Assembly: GCA_021848045.1 (NCBI GenBank)
Contig: JAJZNC010000046.1
Span: 62,001-126,000 of the forward strand
Reading direction: 5' to 3'
Origin: an archaeon
GTDB lineage: Archaea; Thermoproteota; Nitrososphaeria; Nitrososphaerales; Gagatemarchaeaceae
DNA length: 64,000 nt
Each line of letters opens with the position of its first letter. The stretch's first letter is position 1. The notes below the pieces were generated by a model. It searched no databases and was not told the origin of the DNA. It saw nothing but the letters and a program-made list of their open reading frames with translations. The position numbers and the translations under genes were made by a program. Positions 1 through 8,623 of this stretch are shown here, piece after piece.

Positions 1-1
1 C

Positions 2-331
2 GACGACCACACCCTGGTCCTGAAGTTCTTCCTCCACATCGACAAGGCGGAGCAGAAGAGGCGGCTCGAGGAGCGGCTCACCGACCCCTCCAAGCAGTGG
101 AAGTTCAGCTCGTCGGACCTTCAAGAGAGGAAGCACTGGGCAGACTACATGAAGGCCTACCGCGACGCGCTCGAGAAGACCAGCACGGACTCGGCGCCGT
201 GGTACGTGATACCTGCAAACAAGAAGTGGTTCAGGGACTACCTGGTCTCGAGGATAGTGGTCGATTCGCTCGAGGCGCTTGGGATGGAGTACCCACCGCC
301 GTCGGTGGACCTCAGGGCCGTGAAGATCTAG
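2..331 (+). CDS. ppk2: Polyphosphate kinase 2 family protein, C-terminal fragment (5' truncated by window)
   Basis: Open frame 2 from the window edge: DDHTLVLKFFLHIDKAEQKRRLEERLTDPSKQWKFSSSDLQERKHWADYMKAYRDALEKTSTDSAPWYVIPANKKWFRDYLVSRIV, typical PPK2 C-terminal region. Confidence 0.88.
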   Translation, partial: DDHTLVLKFFLHIDKAEQKRRLEERLTDPSKQWKFSSSDLQERKHWADYMKAYRDALEKTSTDSAPWYVIPANKKWFRDYLVSRIVVDSLEALGMEYPPPSVDLRAVKI

Positions 332-342
332 CGCGGCCCGCG

Positions 343-1254
343 CTACTTTACGACCAGTACCGAGCAGTCCGCGTAGTGGAGCACGCTGTTCGCGACGCTC
401 CCCATCATGAGCTTCTTGAAGCCCTCGTTCCCCCGAGTCCCGATCACGATAAGGTCGGCGTGGTCGCTCTTCGCGAGCTGGACCAGCCCCTGCGCTGGCG
501 AGACAAGCTCTGTGACGAGCTCCTCCTCCACGTCCTCCACGCCCGCGTCCTTTGCGAACTTCACCGCCTGGGTGACGACCTTGTTCCCTGCCGCAGCTGC
601 GTCGTCCTCGACCCGCTGGGAGGGTATAGATGACCCCGGGATCCCCATGGACCAGAAGAGCGTGGGGATGTAGACGACGTGGGCCACGCGGAGGCTCGCC
701 TTCACCCCCTTTGCCAGCTCGACCGCGGCCTCTAGCGCCCTCTGCGAGTTGGCCGAGCCGTCGACCGCTGCAAGGATCAGCTTGATCTGCGGGGCGCCCT
801 TCTTATCAGACCTGACCACCATCGATGCGCAGGGCGCGTGCGCCGTCACCGCGCTGGAGACGCTGCCCAGGACCGCGCGCTTTATGCCTCCCAACCCCCT
901 GGTCCCCATCACCACCAGGGTCGTCTTCTCCTCCTCGACATAGTCCAGTATCGTCTGGACGGGGGACGCCTTGCCCTGGGGGACCTCCTTCGCTGCGACG
1001 GCGACCCCCGCCCTCTTGAACGCGGCCACCGCCTTGCCCGCTGCGTCGTCGGCCTTGTCTATCAGGCGCGAATAGTACTCCCCCTCGAGGGGGGCGGCGA
1101 GGGCGCTGATCGACGGGATCGCGCAGAGGACCGTCACCTCGGAGCCGAGCCCTCTCGCCACCTGTGCGGCGACCTCGGAGGCCATCTCGGCGCCGGGCGA
1201 CCCGTCGGTCGCCAGGAGGATGCGCCCGAACACCTTTGAAGCGGTCTTCGGCAT
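343..1254 (-). CDS. Universal stress protein, tandem UspA domains
   Basis: Two copies of the ILLATDGS/LAAVDGS ... VVMGTRGLGG / IVIGTRGNEG ... GSV pattern. Confidence 0.9.
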   Translation of the reverse strand: MPKTASKVFGRILLATDGSPGAEMASEVAAQVARGLGSEVTVLCAIPSISALAAPLEGEYYSRLIDKADDAAGKAVAAFKRAGVAVAAKEVPQGKASPVQTILDYVEEEKTTLVVMGTRGLGGIKRAVLGSVSSAVTAHAPCASMVVRSDKKGAPQIKLILAAVDGSANSQRALEAAVELAKGVKASLRVAHVVYIPTLFWSMGIPGSSIPSQRVEDDAAAAGNKVVTQAVKFAKDAGVEDVEEELVTELVSPAQGLVQLAKSDHADLIVIGTRGNEGFKKLMMGSVANSVLHYADCSVLVVK

Positions 1255-1339
1255 CGGACGTCCCGTTCCCAGAGTGCTATTTTAGGATAGGGTAGGCTCG
1301 TGCGGTCGGCCACCTCTCGCTCACACGTGGTCAACTGCT

Positions 1340-1789
1340 TTGGCGCAGCGGGCTGATATGCCGAGGCAGAGAGGACAGGCCGGCATGGAGTCCGCCCTTC
1401 ACCGCTCGATGAAGGAGCGCGCGTCCCGGGAGCTGGAGAGGGAGGGCTACTCCGTCTTCTTCGAGCCGCCGTCCTCGCCGTCTCGGTTCATGAGCTGGGG
1501 CGCGTACAGGCCGGACGTCTTCGGGGTTAGGACCTCCGCCGAGACCCAGGACTACGCGCTGGTGGAGTGCGAGACGAGGCCGTCCGGGAGGAGGCTCGGA
1601 TCGAAGGACTTCCGCAGCGTGCGGCTCCAGGCACAGCTCAACCGCGAGCCCTCTCTGAGGATGATCCTTGTGATCCCGAGGGGGACGCTGGGCAGGCTGG
1701 AGCCCAGCCTCAGGCTCACGTGGGAGACGTGGGTCTTCGGCGAGGGAGGCGTCCTGAGGCTCCCGAGGGCGCTACCCCCTGCGCACTGA
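1340..1789 (+). CDS. Hypothetical protein with possible PD-(D/E)XK-like motif
   Basis: ORF of 149 aa; YRPDVFGVR...YALVECETR resembles PD...ExE core. Confidence 0.55.
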   Translation: MAQRADMPRQRGQAGMESALHRSMKERASRELEREGYSVFFEPPSSPSRFMSWGAYRPDVFGVRTSAETQDYALVECETRPSGRRLGSKDFRSVRLQAQLNREPSLRMILVIPRGTLGRLEPSLRLTWETWVFGEGGVLRLPRALPPAH

Positions 1790-1823
1790 TCGCCTTTTAT
1801 CAGGCGGGCGGCCCGCGACAGCG

Positions 1824-2222
1824 TTGCCCGAGCAAGATAACCTGGAGGCGGTGCGACTGTTCTTCGAGCGCGTCCTCAACGCCGGGGACTACGAGAGCCT
1901 TCGGGCTCTGTCCCATCCCGACGTCGCCATCCCGCAGTACTCTCCTGGGGTAGAAGCGTTCAGGAGGCACCTCTCCGAGCTCAGGGACACCTTTGCGAGC
2001 CCTGACTACAAGCTCATGGACGCGGTCTGCGAGGGGGAGAAGGTCGCGGTGAGGTTCTCGGTAAGAGCCAGGCACGCGGGCAAGTTCATGGGTGTCCCTG
2101 CCACGGGCCGCCCCCTGAACCTGTGGGGGGTGATGATCTTCAGGTTCGAGGCTGGCTCGATCGCCGAGTTCTGGAGCCTCGTTGACGCGCAGGGCGTCCT
2201 GACCCAGCTCCGCGGTGCGTAG
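1824..2222 (+). CDS. SnoaL-like / NTF2-fold polyketide cyclase family protein
   Basis: LEAVRLFFERVLNAGDYESLRALSHPDVAI...FMGVPATGRPLNLWGVMIFRFEAGSIAEFWSLVDAQGVLTQL is typical of the ester cyclase/SnoaL family. Confidence 0.85.
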   Translation: MPEQDNLEAVRLFFERVLNAGDYESLRALSHPDVAIPQYSPGVEAFRRHLSELRDTFASPDYKLMDAVCEGEKVAVRFSVRARHAGKFMGVPATGRPLNLWGVMIFRFEAGSIAEFWSLVDAQGVLTQLRGA

Positions 2223-3018
2223 ACACCGGACGCCCGGCGCCGAACCCCCTGGACGCCTTACAGGGAACCCCTCTTCTCCACGAGAGCCTGGGGGCCAGCG
2301 CGGCCACGGCCCCGACCACGATCACGCACGGGGGCTCGATCTCGTCGGCGGGCGGGTCGCCCCTCGCCGCCTCCCGGAGCGTCGTGAGGACCGTCCTCTG
2401 CCTCGGCGTCGTACCCCAGGTCGTGGCTGCCACGGCGGTGGCCGGCGCCCTCCCTGCGTCCAGCATCTTCCAGGCGAGCTCGCGCAACCGCCCCGCTCCC
2501 ATCAGCACCACCACCGACCCGGTGGCCGGCAGCGTCCCTGCCCAGTCAGCGCCCGAACCTTCCCGCTGCCCCGACCCCCTCCCCGTGACTATGGTCACGG
2601 AGGAGGAGTGCTCCCTGTGCGTGAGGGGGATCCCGGCGTAGGCCGGTACCGCGAGCGCCGACGTCACTCCGGGGACGACCTCGAACTCGACGCCGTGGCT
2701 AGCGAGGAAGTCCGCCTCCTCACCTCCCCTGGAGAACAGGAATGGGTCGCCGCCCTTGAGCCTTACCACCCTCCTCCCCGCCCTGGCCTCCCTGAGCATC
2801 AGGCGGTTGATCCGTAGCTGCTCCGGGCCCGGGTCCGACCCCAGCTCCTTCCCCCCGTACACCTTTGATGCGCTCTTCGGGACCAGCTCGAGGACCTCTC
2901 TGCTCACCAGTCTGTCGTACACCACCACGTCCGCCCGCTTGATCCTGTCCAGGGCGAGCAAGGTGACGAGGCCAGGGTCGCCCGGGCCCGCCCCTACCAG
3001 GGACACCCTACCCCTCAT
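2140..3018 (-). CDS. cobA: Uroporphyrinogen-III C-methyltransferase
   Basis: VSLVGAGPGDPGLVTLLALDRIKRADVVVYDRLVS...VRLKGGDPFLFSRGGEEA...EVVPGVTSA; the C-terminal ~40 aa are atypical. Confidence 0.93.
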   Translation of the reverse strand: MRGRVSLVGAGPGDPGLVTLLALDRIKRADVVVYDRLVSREVLELVPKSASKVYGGKELGSDPGPEQLRINRLMLREARAGRRVVRLKGGDPFLFSRGGEEADFLASHGVEFEVVPGVTSALAVPAYAGIPLTHREHSSSVTIVTGRGSGQREGSGADWAGTLPATGSVVVLMGAGRLRELAWKMLDAGRAPATAVAATTWGTTPRQRTVLTTLREAARGDPPADEIEPPCVIVVGAVAALAPRLSWRRGVPCKASRGFGAGRPVSTHRGAGSGRPARQRGSRTRRSSQPRT

Positions 3019-3685
3019 CCGCTTTCCCTGCCGACCTCAGCAGCGCCTCGGCCCGCCTCCTGGCCTTGGCGTAGCTCCCCTGCTTGAGGAGTGCACTGAT
3101 CCTCCTGTCCCCGATGACCTTGTACGCGAACTCCTTCCTCTCGGCAGGGCCTGCTAGGACCTCCTTTGCAAGGCCCCTCACGTGACCCTGGAGCCTGACC
3201 TGCAGGACGTCCTCCGGAGCGATCAGCTTCTCTATGCGCCTCCTGAGGACGCCTGCCATGGCAGGGCTGAGCCCCCCGGTGGAGACCCCCACCCTGATCT
3301 CTCCCACCTCGGCGATGGCCGGCATGTTGAAGTCGTTCAGCCTGGGGTCGTCCACGACGCAGACGATTGGGGTGGGTCCTGACGTCCGCCTCGCGGCCTC
3401 GGCTAGCTCCTCGTCGAGGTCGCGGTCGCCCGTCGAGATGAAGACGACGAAGGGCTCTTTCTCGCGCATGACCCTCCGCAGCGCATCGGCGCTCACCTCC
3501 TCTCTTGCGAGGGTGACCGCACCATGGCTTCGGGACGCGAGCTCCCGCAGGCCCCGGGTGAACCTCTCGGCTACCACGGTCACCCTGGCTCTGGCGTCTA
3601 TGAGCTTGAGCGCCTTGAGCTCCGGCTCCTTCCCTCCGCCCACCACGACGCACTCCCTGCGCGCAAGCACCAGGTCGACGAGCAT
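3008..3685 (-). CDS. Precorrin-2 dehydrogenase / sirohydrochlorin ferrochelatase family (Met8p/CysG-N)
   Basis: Internal start of the 378-aa ORF: MLVDLVLARRECVVVGGGKEPELKALKLIDARARVTVVAERF...VSTGGLSPAMAGVLRRRIEKLI. Confidence 0.88.
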   Translation of the reverse strand: MLVDLVLARRECVVVGGGKEPELKALKLIDARARVTVVAERFTRGLRELASRSHGAVTLAREEVSADALRRVMREKEPFVVFISTGDRDLDEELAEAARRTSGPTPIVCVVDDPRLNDFNMPAIAEVGEIRVGVSTGGLSPAMAGVLRRRIEKLIAPEDVLQVRLQGHVRGLAKEVLAGPAERKEFAYKVIGDRRISALLKQGSYAKARRRAEALLRSAGKADEG

Positions 3686-3690
3686 GCCCG

Positions 3691-4623
3691 CTACCTGGCC
3701 CTCCCGAGGTAGGCGGCCAGGGCGACGGTCATCGCGCCCATCGCCGGGACTCCGGGGACCACGTGGACCGGCGCGCCGCGCGCCTCGAGCTCCCTCTGGG
3801 TCGACCGCCCCACCGCGGCCACTGCTATCCCGCGCTCCCTCAGCCCACGGAGGATGTCCCCCTCGAGCCCGGCCTGGGAGGCCGTCTCGAAGAGGCTGCT
3901 CGCCGCGGGAGGGCTGGTGAAGGTGACAGCGTCTATCCTCCTGGTCCCTCCTGCAATCTCGCCTATCAGCCTGAGGACGCGCGCCTCCTCGGGGCCCCTG
4001 GGTTTGAACCCCATCCCGCCGAGGACGCGGGCCCCTTCCTCGCCCTGGCTCTTCGAGTAGCGGTAGGCGAAGCACTCGAAGACCTCGCTCGCCCCTCCCT
4101 CCAGGATGCCGTCGAGCGCTTCCTGGTTCCTCGACCCGTGCCAAAGGACGGCCACCCTCTTTCCGCGCAGGCCGCGCCTCCGCAGCAGCCCTACGACCCC
4201 CAGGGCTGTGGGCTCCTCCCTCGCGGGGACGGCGTCGACCTTGATGCCTTGCTCGGCGAGCTCCAGCCTCGGCTTTGCGCTCCTTGCCACCACGACCACG
4301 CGGGGGCTGTTGAGGGACTCTGTAAGGGGGCCCTTCACGCCCAGGCCGTTGGCGGCCAGCATCAGCACCCTCACCCCCGTCGCGGTCATGAAGACCGCAT
4401 AGTCCACCCCCGGAGGCGCGGTAAGGGCGCGCAGGAAGGGCTCTACCTGGGCGTCGCGGTCGGTGAGGCGCACTCCGACCGTCGGGACGAGGTACGGGAT
4501 GCCGCCGAGGCGGGAGACGAGGTCGGACTGCTCGGTCGCCCTCCTGCTCGCGGTGACGACCACCGTCATCCCGTCGAGGCGGCTGGTCCTCGAGGGCCCG
4601 CTTCCGGGGGTGTAGGGGCGCAT
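3691..4623 (-). CDS. hemD: Uroporphyrinogen-III synthase (siroheme-operon copy)
   Basis: TVVVTASRRATEQSDLVSRLGGIPYLVPTVGV...DYAVFMTATGV...AVTFTSPPAASSLFE...AVGRSTQRELEARG. Confidence 0.85.
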   Translation of the reverse strand: MRPYTPGSGPSRTSRLDGMTVVVTASRRATEQSDLVSRLGGIPYLVPTVGVRLTDRDAQVEPFLRALTAPPGVDYAVFMTATGVRVLMLAANGLGVKGPLTESLNSPRVVVVARSAKPRLELAEQGIKVDAVPAREEPTALGVVGLLRRRGLRGKRVAVLWHGSRNQEALDGILEGGASEVFECFAYRYSKSQGEEGARVLGGMGFKPRGPEEARVLRLIGEIAGGTRRIDAVTFTSPPAASSLFETASQAGLEGDILRGLRERGIAVAAVGRSTQRELEARGAPVHVVPGVPAMGAMTVALAAYLGRAR

Positions 4624-4632
4624 CTCTCCTCC

Positions 4633-6558
4633 CTAGGGCTCGCGACCCGCGAGGCTCTGGTTGAGGTAGAACGGGTCGGTGCTCGGGAGCGGGTTGGGGA
4701 ACGTCCTCTTCATCAGCTCGGCCGTGTCGGGATGCCCCTTCAGGTACTCGATTATCCCCTCGAGCCCCACCCTCCTGAAGAAGTACCCCATCTGTCCGGG
4801 CTTGCCGAGCTCATCCGGGCTGCCCCTCGATACGTAGAACTCGAAGAGCGCGCCGGTCACCTTCGGGACGTCTTTCCTGGGGACCATCCTCATGTATATC
4901 TGGCGGGTCTTGGGGTCGAAGACGTAGCCTCCCTGGTGCCTTCCGTCCTCCGTGCCTCCCAGCTTGAGGGCGTACATGTTGAACCCGGTCCCCATCCACC
5001 CTATCGTCCTGGTCGCCGGCTTGTAGCACTGCCTCTCGCACCCGGTTATCCCGATCGACTCGCTCATCTCCCCCCACCTCCCGTCCAGTTCGTCCAAGAG
5101 CTGGGGCTCGAACCTCTCAGAGTCCGTATAGGTGAGCCTGCAGGTGTCCCGGCCCACGCAGGCGCCCGAGAGTAGCCTTAGGGGGGTGTACGGCCTGCCG
5201 TCCCTCCCGCCGTACCCGAAGCTCTTCATCTCCTCCAAGAACCCCTCCTTCTCCGACTGGTCTAGGTTCGCGAAGAGCAGGTCCTGGTCCGGGGTCACGT
5301 GGAGGAGGACGTGCGGGTGGCGCTCGGTCAGCGCCCTCACCATGCTCTTGAGGTCGCCTCCGGGGACGTGGTCGATTATCCTTCCCGTCTCGATGAACGC
5401 CCCGTAGCACCACCTCCCGTCGGTCTCCTGCCGCGTCCACCCCTGGTGCATGAGCCTCGCCCCCGCGTCCAGGGTCTCTTCCGGTGGCTGGAGGTCGACG
5501 CCCCTGGCCCTCACCTGCTCCCGGTACCAGCGCACCCCCATCTTGAAGATGACGTACTTCATCCTCGCCCAGTTCCGGTTCTTCCTGTCGCCCCACTCCT
5601 GGTGGACGCCGACAATCGCGTCCAGCGCCTCCAGCAGGTGGTCCTCGCCCGTCGCGATCCCGAGAGGGAGGCCGAAGCTGGCGAAGGTCGGCTGGCCGGA
5701 CTTTTCCCCCTCGCTGCCGCCCACGAAGATCTGGAACCTCTCGACCTTGCTCCCGCCGCCGAGCATCGGGACCACGCCGACGTCGTCAGTCCTTACCTCC
5801 ACGCAGTTGTCCGCGACGTAGTCCCCCGTCCTCTCGTCGCGCTCGACCCCCGCGACCGATATCTTGAACTTCCTGTTTAGCAGCCTGTCGCCGTACTCGA
5901 ACTTCTCTCCTGGCGCCCTGTCGTCGCGCACGTACTTCGGGTCGATCTCGAAGATCTCGATGTAGCCTCCCGTCGGGAGCCTGAAGTACCGCGCCGCCCT
6001 GGCGGCGAAGGCGGCCGCGTCGAAGTACCTAGAGTACGAGGAGATGGGACAGGCGACCAGGTTCCTCACGTTGTCGCCGCATCCGTTTATCGTATAGAAC
6101 CCCGAGCTGGCTATCTCCTGCATCGCGGGGATCACGTCCCTCTTCTTGATCCAGTGCAGCTGGACGGCCTGGCGCGTGGTCAGCCTCAAGGACGGCTCGG
6201 GCTTGCCAGTGTACGAGTCTGAGGATGTGTACCTGGTCGCGACGTCGTCGAGGATCGCCCACTGCCTGGCCGTGATCGGCCCGCCGGCGGGTATGGCGAT
6301 CCTGAACATGTACATCCAGTCCTTCTCCTCGCCGGTCTTCGCGCGGTTGAAGTCGGTGTAGATGCCGTAGGACTTTGCAATCGCCTCCGCCGCCTCGGGG
6401 ATCCCGCCGTGGCCGTCGTCCTTGAACTGGTGGCTGAGGTTCAGGGGGCTGTTGACGTCCTTGACCGTGAGCGTGAGACCCTTGGTGGCGACCTTGAGCC
6501 TCTCGTTGCCCGACCACTCGTCCTGGGGCGTTCGGAGCGCCGGGTCGACGTCCGTCAC
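4633..6558 (-). CDS. Siroheme/[4Fe-4S] sulfite or nitrite reductase (ferredoxin-type hemoprotein)
   Basis: RLTTRQAVQLHWIKKRDV, NGCGDNVRNLVACP, cluster cysteines CVGRDTC and CERQC; adjacent to siroheme genes. Confidence 0.9.
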   Translation of the reverse strand: MTDVDPALRTPQDEWSGNERLKVATKGLTLTVKDVNSPLNLSHQFKDDGHGGIPEAAEAIAKSYGIYTDFNRAKTGEEKDWMYMFRIAIPAGGPITARQWAILDDVATRYTSSDSYTGKPEPSLRLTTRQAVQLHWIKKRDVIPAMQEIASSGFYTINGCGDNVRNLVACPISSYSRYFDAAAFAARAARYFRLPTGGYIEIFEIDPKYVRDDRAPGEKFEYGDRLLNRKFKISVAGVERDERTGDYVADNCVEVRTDDVGVVPMLGGGSKVERFQIFVGGSEGEKSGQPTFASFGLPLGIATGEDHLLEALDAIVGVHQEWGDRKNRNWARMKYVIFKMGVRWYREQVRARGVDLQPPEETLDAGARLMHQGWTRQETDGRWCYGAFIETGRIIDHVPGGDLKSMVRALTERHPHVLLHVTPDQDLLFANLDQSEKEGFLEEMKSFGYGGRDGRPYTPLRLLSGACVGRDTCRLTYTDSERFEPQLLDELDGRWGEMSESIGITGCERQCYKPATRTIGWMGTGFNMYALKLGGTEDGRHQGGYVFDPKTRQIYMRMVPRKDVPKVTGALFEFYVSRGSPDELGKPGQMGYFFRRVGLEGIIEYLKGHPDTAELMKRTFPNPLPSTDPFYLNQSLAGREP

Positions 6559-6591
6559 GGTGCCGTACCGCCCTCCCGCGGGGGTGTGACG

Positions 6592-6705
6592 CTAGACATA
6601 GCACCAGCTCTTCAGCCGCTCAACAACCTGCTCGTCCAGGGTCTCGTCGGGCCTCGCCTTCGCCAGGCGCTTGGCTGGTCTGGCCACTGGGGCGTCGCCC
6701 TTCAT
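6592..6705 (-). CDS. Small protein (37 aa) upstream of the sulfite/nitrite reductase: MKGDAPVARPAKRLAKARPDETLDEQVVERLKSWCYV
   Basis: Uncalled in the ORF track because of size; AT-rich TATA-like element (minus-strand CTTAAATAATTT) ~20-30 nt upstream of the ATG, as for a leaderless archaeal transcript; stop 33 bp before the reductase start. Confidence 0.5.
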   Translation of the reverse strand: MKGDAPVARPAKRLAKARPDETLDEQVVERLKSWCYV

Positions 6706-7043
6706 GGGCAGAAAGGTCGATCCAAATTATTTAAGGGGGTCTGATTGTAATATGACGACGCGAATATTCGGATTCGCATAAAATTACTATCGGATATGGC
6801 CAGGGGGCGGGCGACGCGGCCGATCCTCGCCACAGGTGTGTTACCATGTGTTCCATGGTGTGACCACGCGCCCGTCCGGCCGCTGCTGTAATCGTCCTCG
6901 ATATAGCGGCCCGCCCGACAGGGACTCTCGAGAGGTGTCCTCTACATGCCCACGCTTTCCAAGACGGCGCCGCCCGTACCAGCCGCGCGCGGCCTGATGG
7001 GCGCTTCCTGCATCGGCCTTCGGTCGCCGGAGGGTGACGAGCG

Positions 7044-7439
7044 TTGATCCGGCAGTGGTTCGACACCAGGGTCTCGCTCTTCGAGCAGAGGGTCGCCAGG
7101 GTTGTCGACAGAACGATCCTCACGGGAGTTGTGAGGGACAACTGGATGCCCGCAGTGTACGTCCTGGGACTCGTGGCGCTCTCCGCCGGGATCGTCGACG
7201 CGCTGGCGAGCCCGGTCTCGCAGTCCTACATCATCTACCCCAGTCCCGGGGGCGAAAGCATAGCCGAGATGACCCTGTACATGGTCGCGACGCTCATCGG
7301 CGTCGGGGGGCTCTATCTCTCCTATCTCTGCGGGAGACCGACCTTGAGCCGACGCCTCGTCGGCTTCTTCCTCCCGCTCGGGCTGTTGATGCTGGGAATC
7401 GCCGTGTACATCGAGATGTACATCTTCTTCGCGAAGTAG
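7044..7439 (+). CDS. Small integral membrane protein, unknown function
   Basis: 131 aa with about three hydrophobic segments. Confidence 0.7.
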   Translation: MIRQWFDTRVSLFEQRVARVVDRTILTGVVRDNWMPAVYVLGLVALSAGIVDALASPVSQSYIIYPSPGGESIAEMTLYMVATLIGVGGLYLSYLCGRPTLSRRLVGFFLPLGLLMLGIAVYIEMYIFFAK

Positions 7440-7560
7440 GGCCGCCCCTGACGCTAGGCTGGCTGCGACGCGCGGCCCCTCATCGATCGTATACGGCTTC
7501 AGCTTCCGACCGACTTGTTCCGGCCCCACGCTACGATGTCGCCTGGGACGGGGCCGAAGG

Positions 7561-8397
7561 TCAGTCTAGGTCGGGCGCCGGCTCGTCCGTTTCGCTCTCG
7601 GCCGACGCTGCGGGCTCCTGGATGACCTGGCGCCGCACGCCGAGCTCGCCCTTGCACCTCCTGAGCTCTGCTATCCTCTCTTTCTTCTCGGAGTCCTCAG
7701 GCCACGTCTGAAGGATCGAGACCGCCTCCTCGAGGTAGCGCTCGGTCATCCCGCATGCGGCGCACTTCCCGGAGACGTCGAACTTGTGCTCCCCGCCGGG
7801 GCTGGTACCGCCGGTGACGGGTGCGATCAGCCCGCGCAGCTCCTGCCAGTCTTCGTTCCTCAGCCAGTACCCGCCGTCGTCCTTCCGGTACCTTGCCCTG
7901 TTCGCCACAGCCTCGATGCTCCTGACCGTCTCCCTGCCCCTCATGTCCGCCTCTGCGGCTCTCCCCTTCACGGCCTCAATCTCCCTGGCCTGCGAGGCCT
8001 CGCCGATCTCTAGGCTCTTGATCCGGGACCTCAGGTCTCCGACCTGGGGCTCGAGCTCGCCGTTCCTTGCCGCGAGCTCCTGGTTCCTGGCCTCGAGGTC
8101 GTCCACCTTCCTGTTTGCCTTCTCGAGCTGCCCCTTGGGCACCGACCCTGCGAGTCGCTCCTCGAGCTCGCCGATTCTGGCCCTGAGGGCGTCAGCCTCG
8201 GTCCTCGGGACAGACGCCGCCAGCTCCTCCCTGAGCGCTGAGACCTGGGCATCAAGGTCGCGCTTCAGAGCCTCAAGCTCTCCTCTTGGCACGGAGCCTG
8301 AGAGCTTGGATTCGAGGTTCTTCACCCTAGTCCTCAGCCTCTTGAGCTGAGGGGACTCTGACTTCGGCTTCGCCTTGACCTTGGGCTTCTTCGCCAA
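7561..8397 (-). CDS. Coiled-coil protein with SVPR/K-spaced repeats and C-terminal CxxC
   Basis: Repeats LSGSVPRGELEALKRD / LAASVPRTEADALRAR / LAGSVPKGQLEKANRK; KCAACGM near the C-terminus. Confidence 0.7.
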   Translation of the reverse strand: MAKKPKVKAKPKSESPQLKRLRTRVKNLESKLSGSVPRGELEALKRDLDAQVSALREELAASVPRTEADALRARIGELEERLAGSVPKGQLEKANRKVDDLEARNQELAARNGELEPQVGDLRSRIKSLEIGEASQAREIEAVKGRAAEADMRGRETVRSIEAVANRARYRKDDGGYWLRNEDWQELRGLIAPVTGGTSPGGEHKFDVSGKCAACGMTERYLEEAVSILQTWPEDSEKKERIAELRRCKGELGVRRQVIQEPAASAESETDEPAPDLD

Positions 8398-8623
8398 GCC
8401 TCCCCCGCCCAGTTTGACGACTCGACGTTTTACACGTTACCATTGCCCCCCTGCTCGAGGCTCGCCTACCGCCATGGGGATCGCCGTCTCATGCGCACTC
8501 CGACGGGAGCCTTTGCCCCGGCAGGAGGCGCCCCCCCCGCACGAGTACCCGCGGGAGCCCGGCCTTCATGGGGCCATGCTAACAAACGTTAAATAGCAAA
8601 AAAATCCCCGCGCGTTCTGGTTC

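Noticed and set aside
3763-5175. 470-aa plus-strand ORF antisense to hemD and sulfite reductase
   Set aside because: Shadow ORF in GC-rich DNA; low-complexity R/P/H/G-rich translation, while the opposite strand encodes clear conserved enzymes
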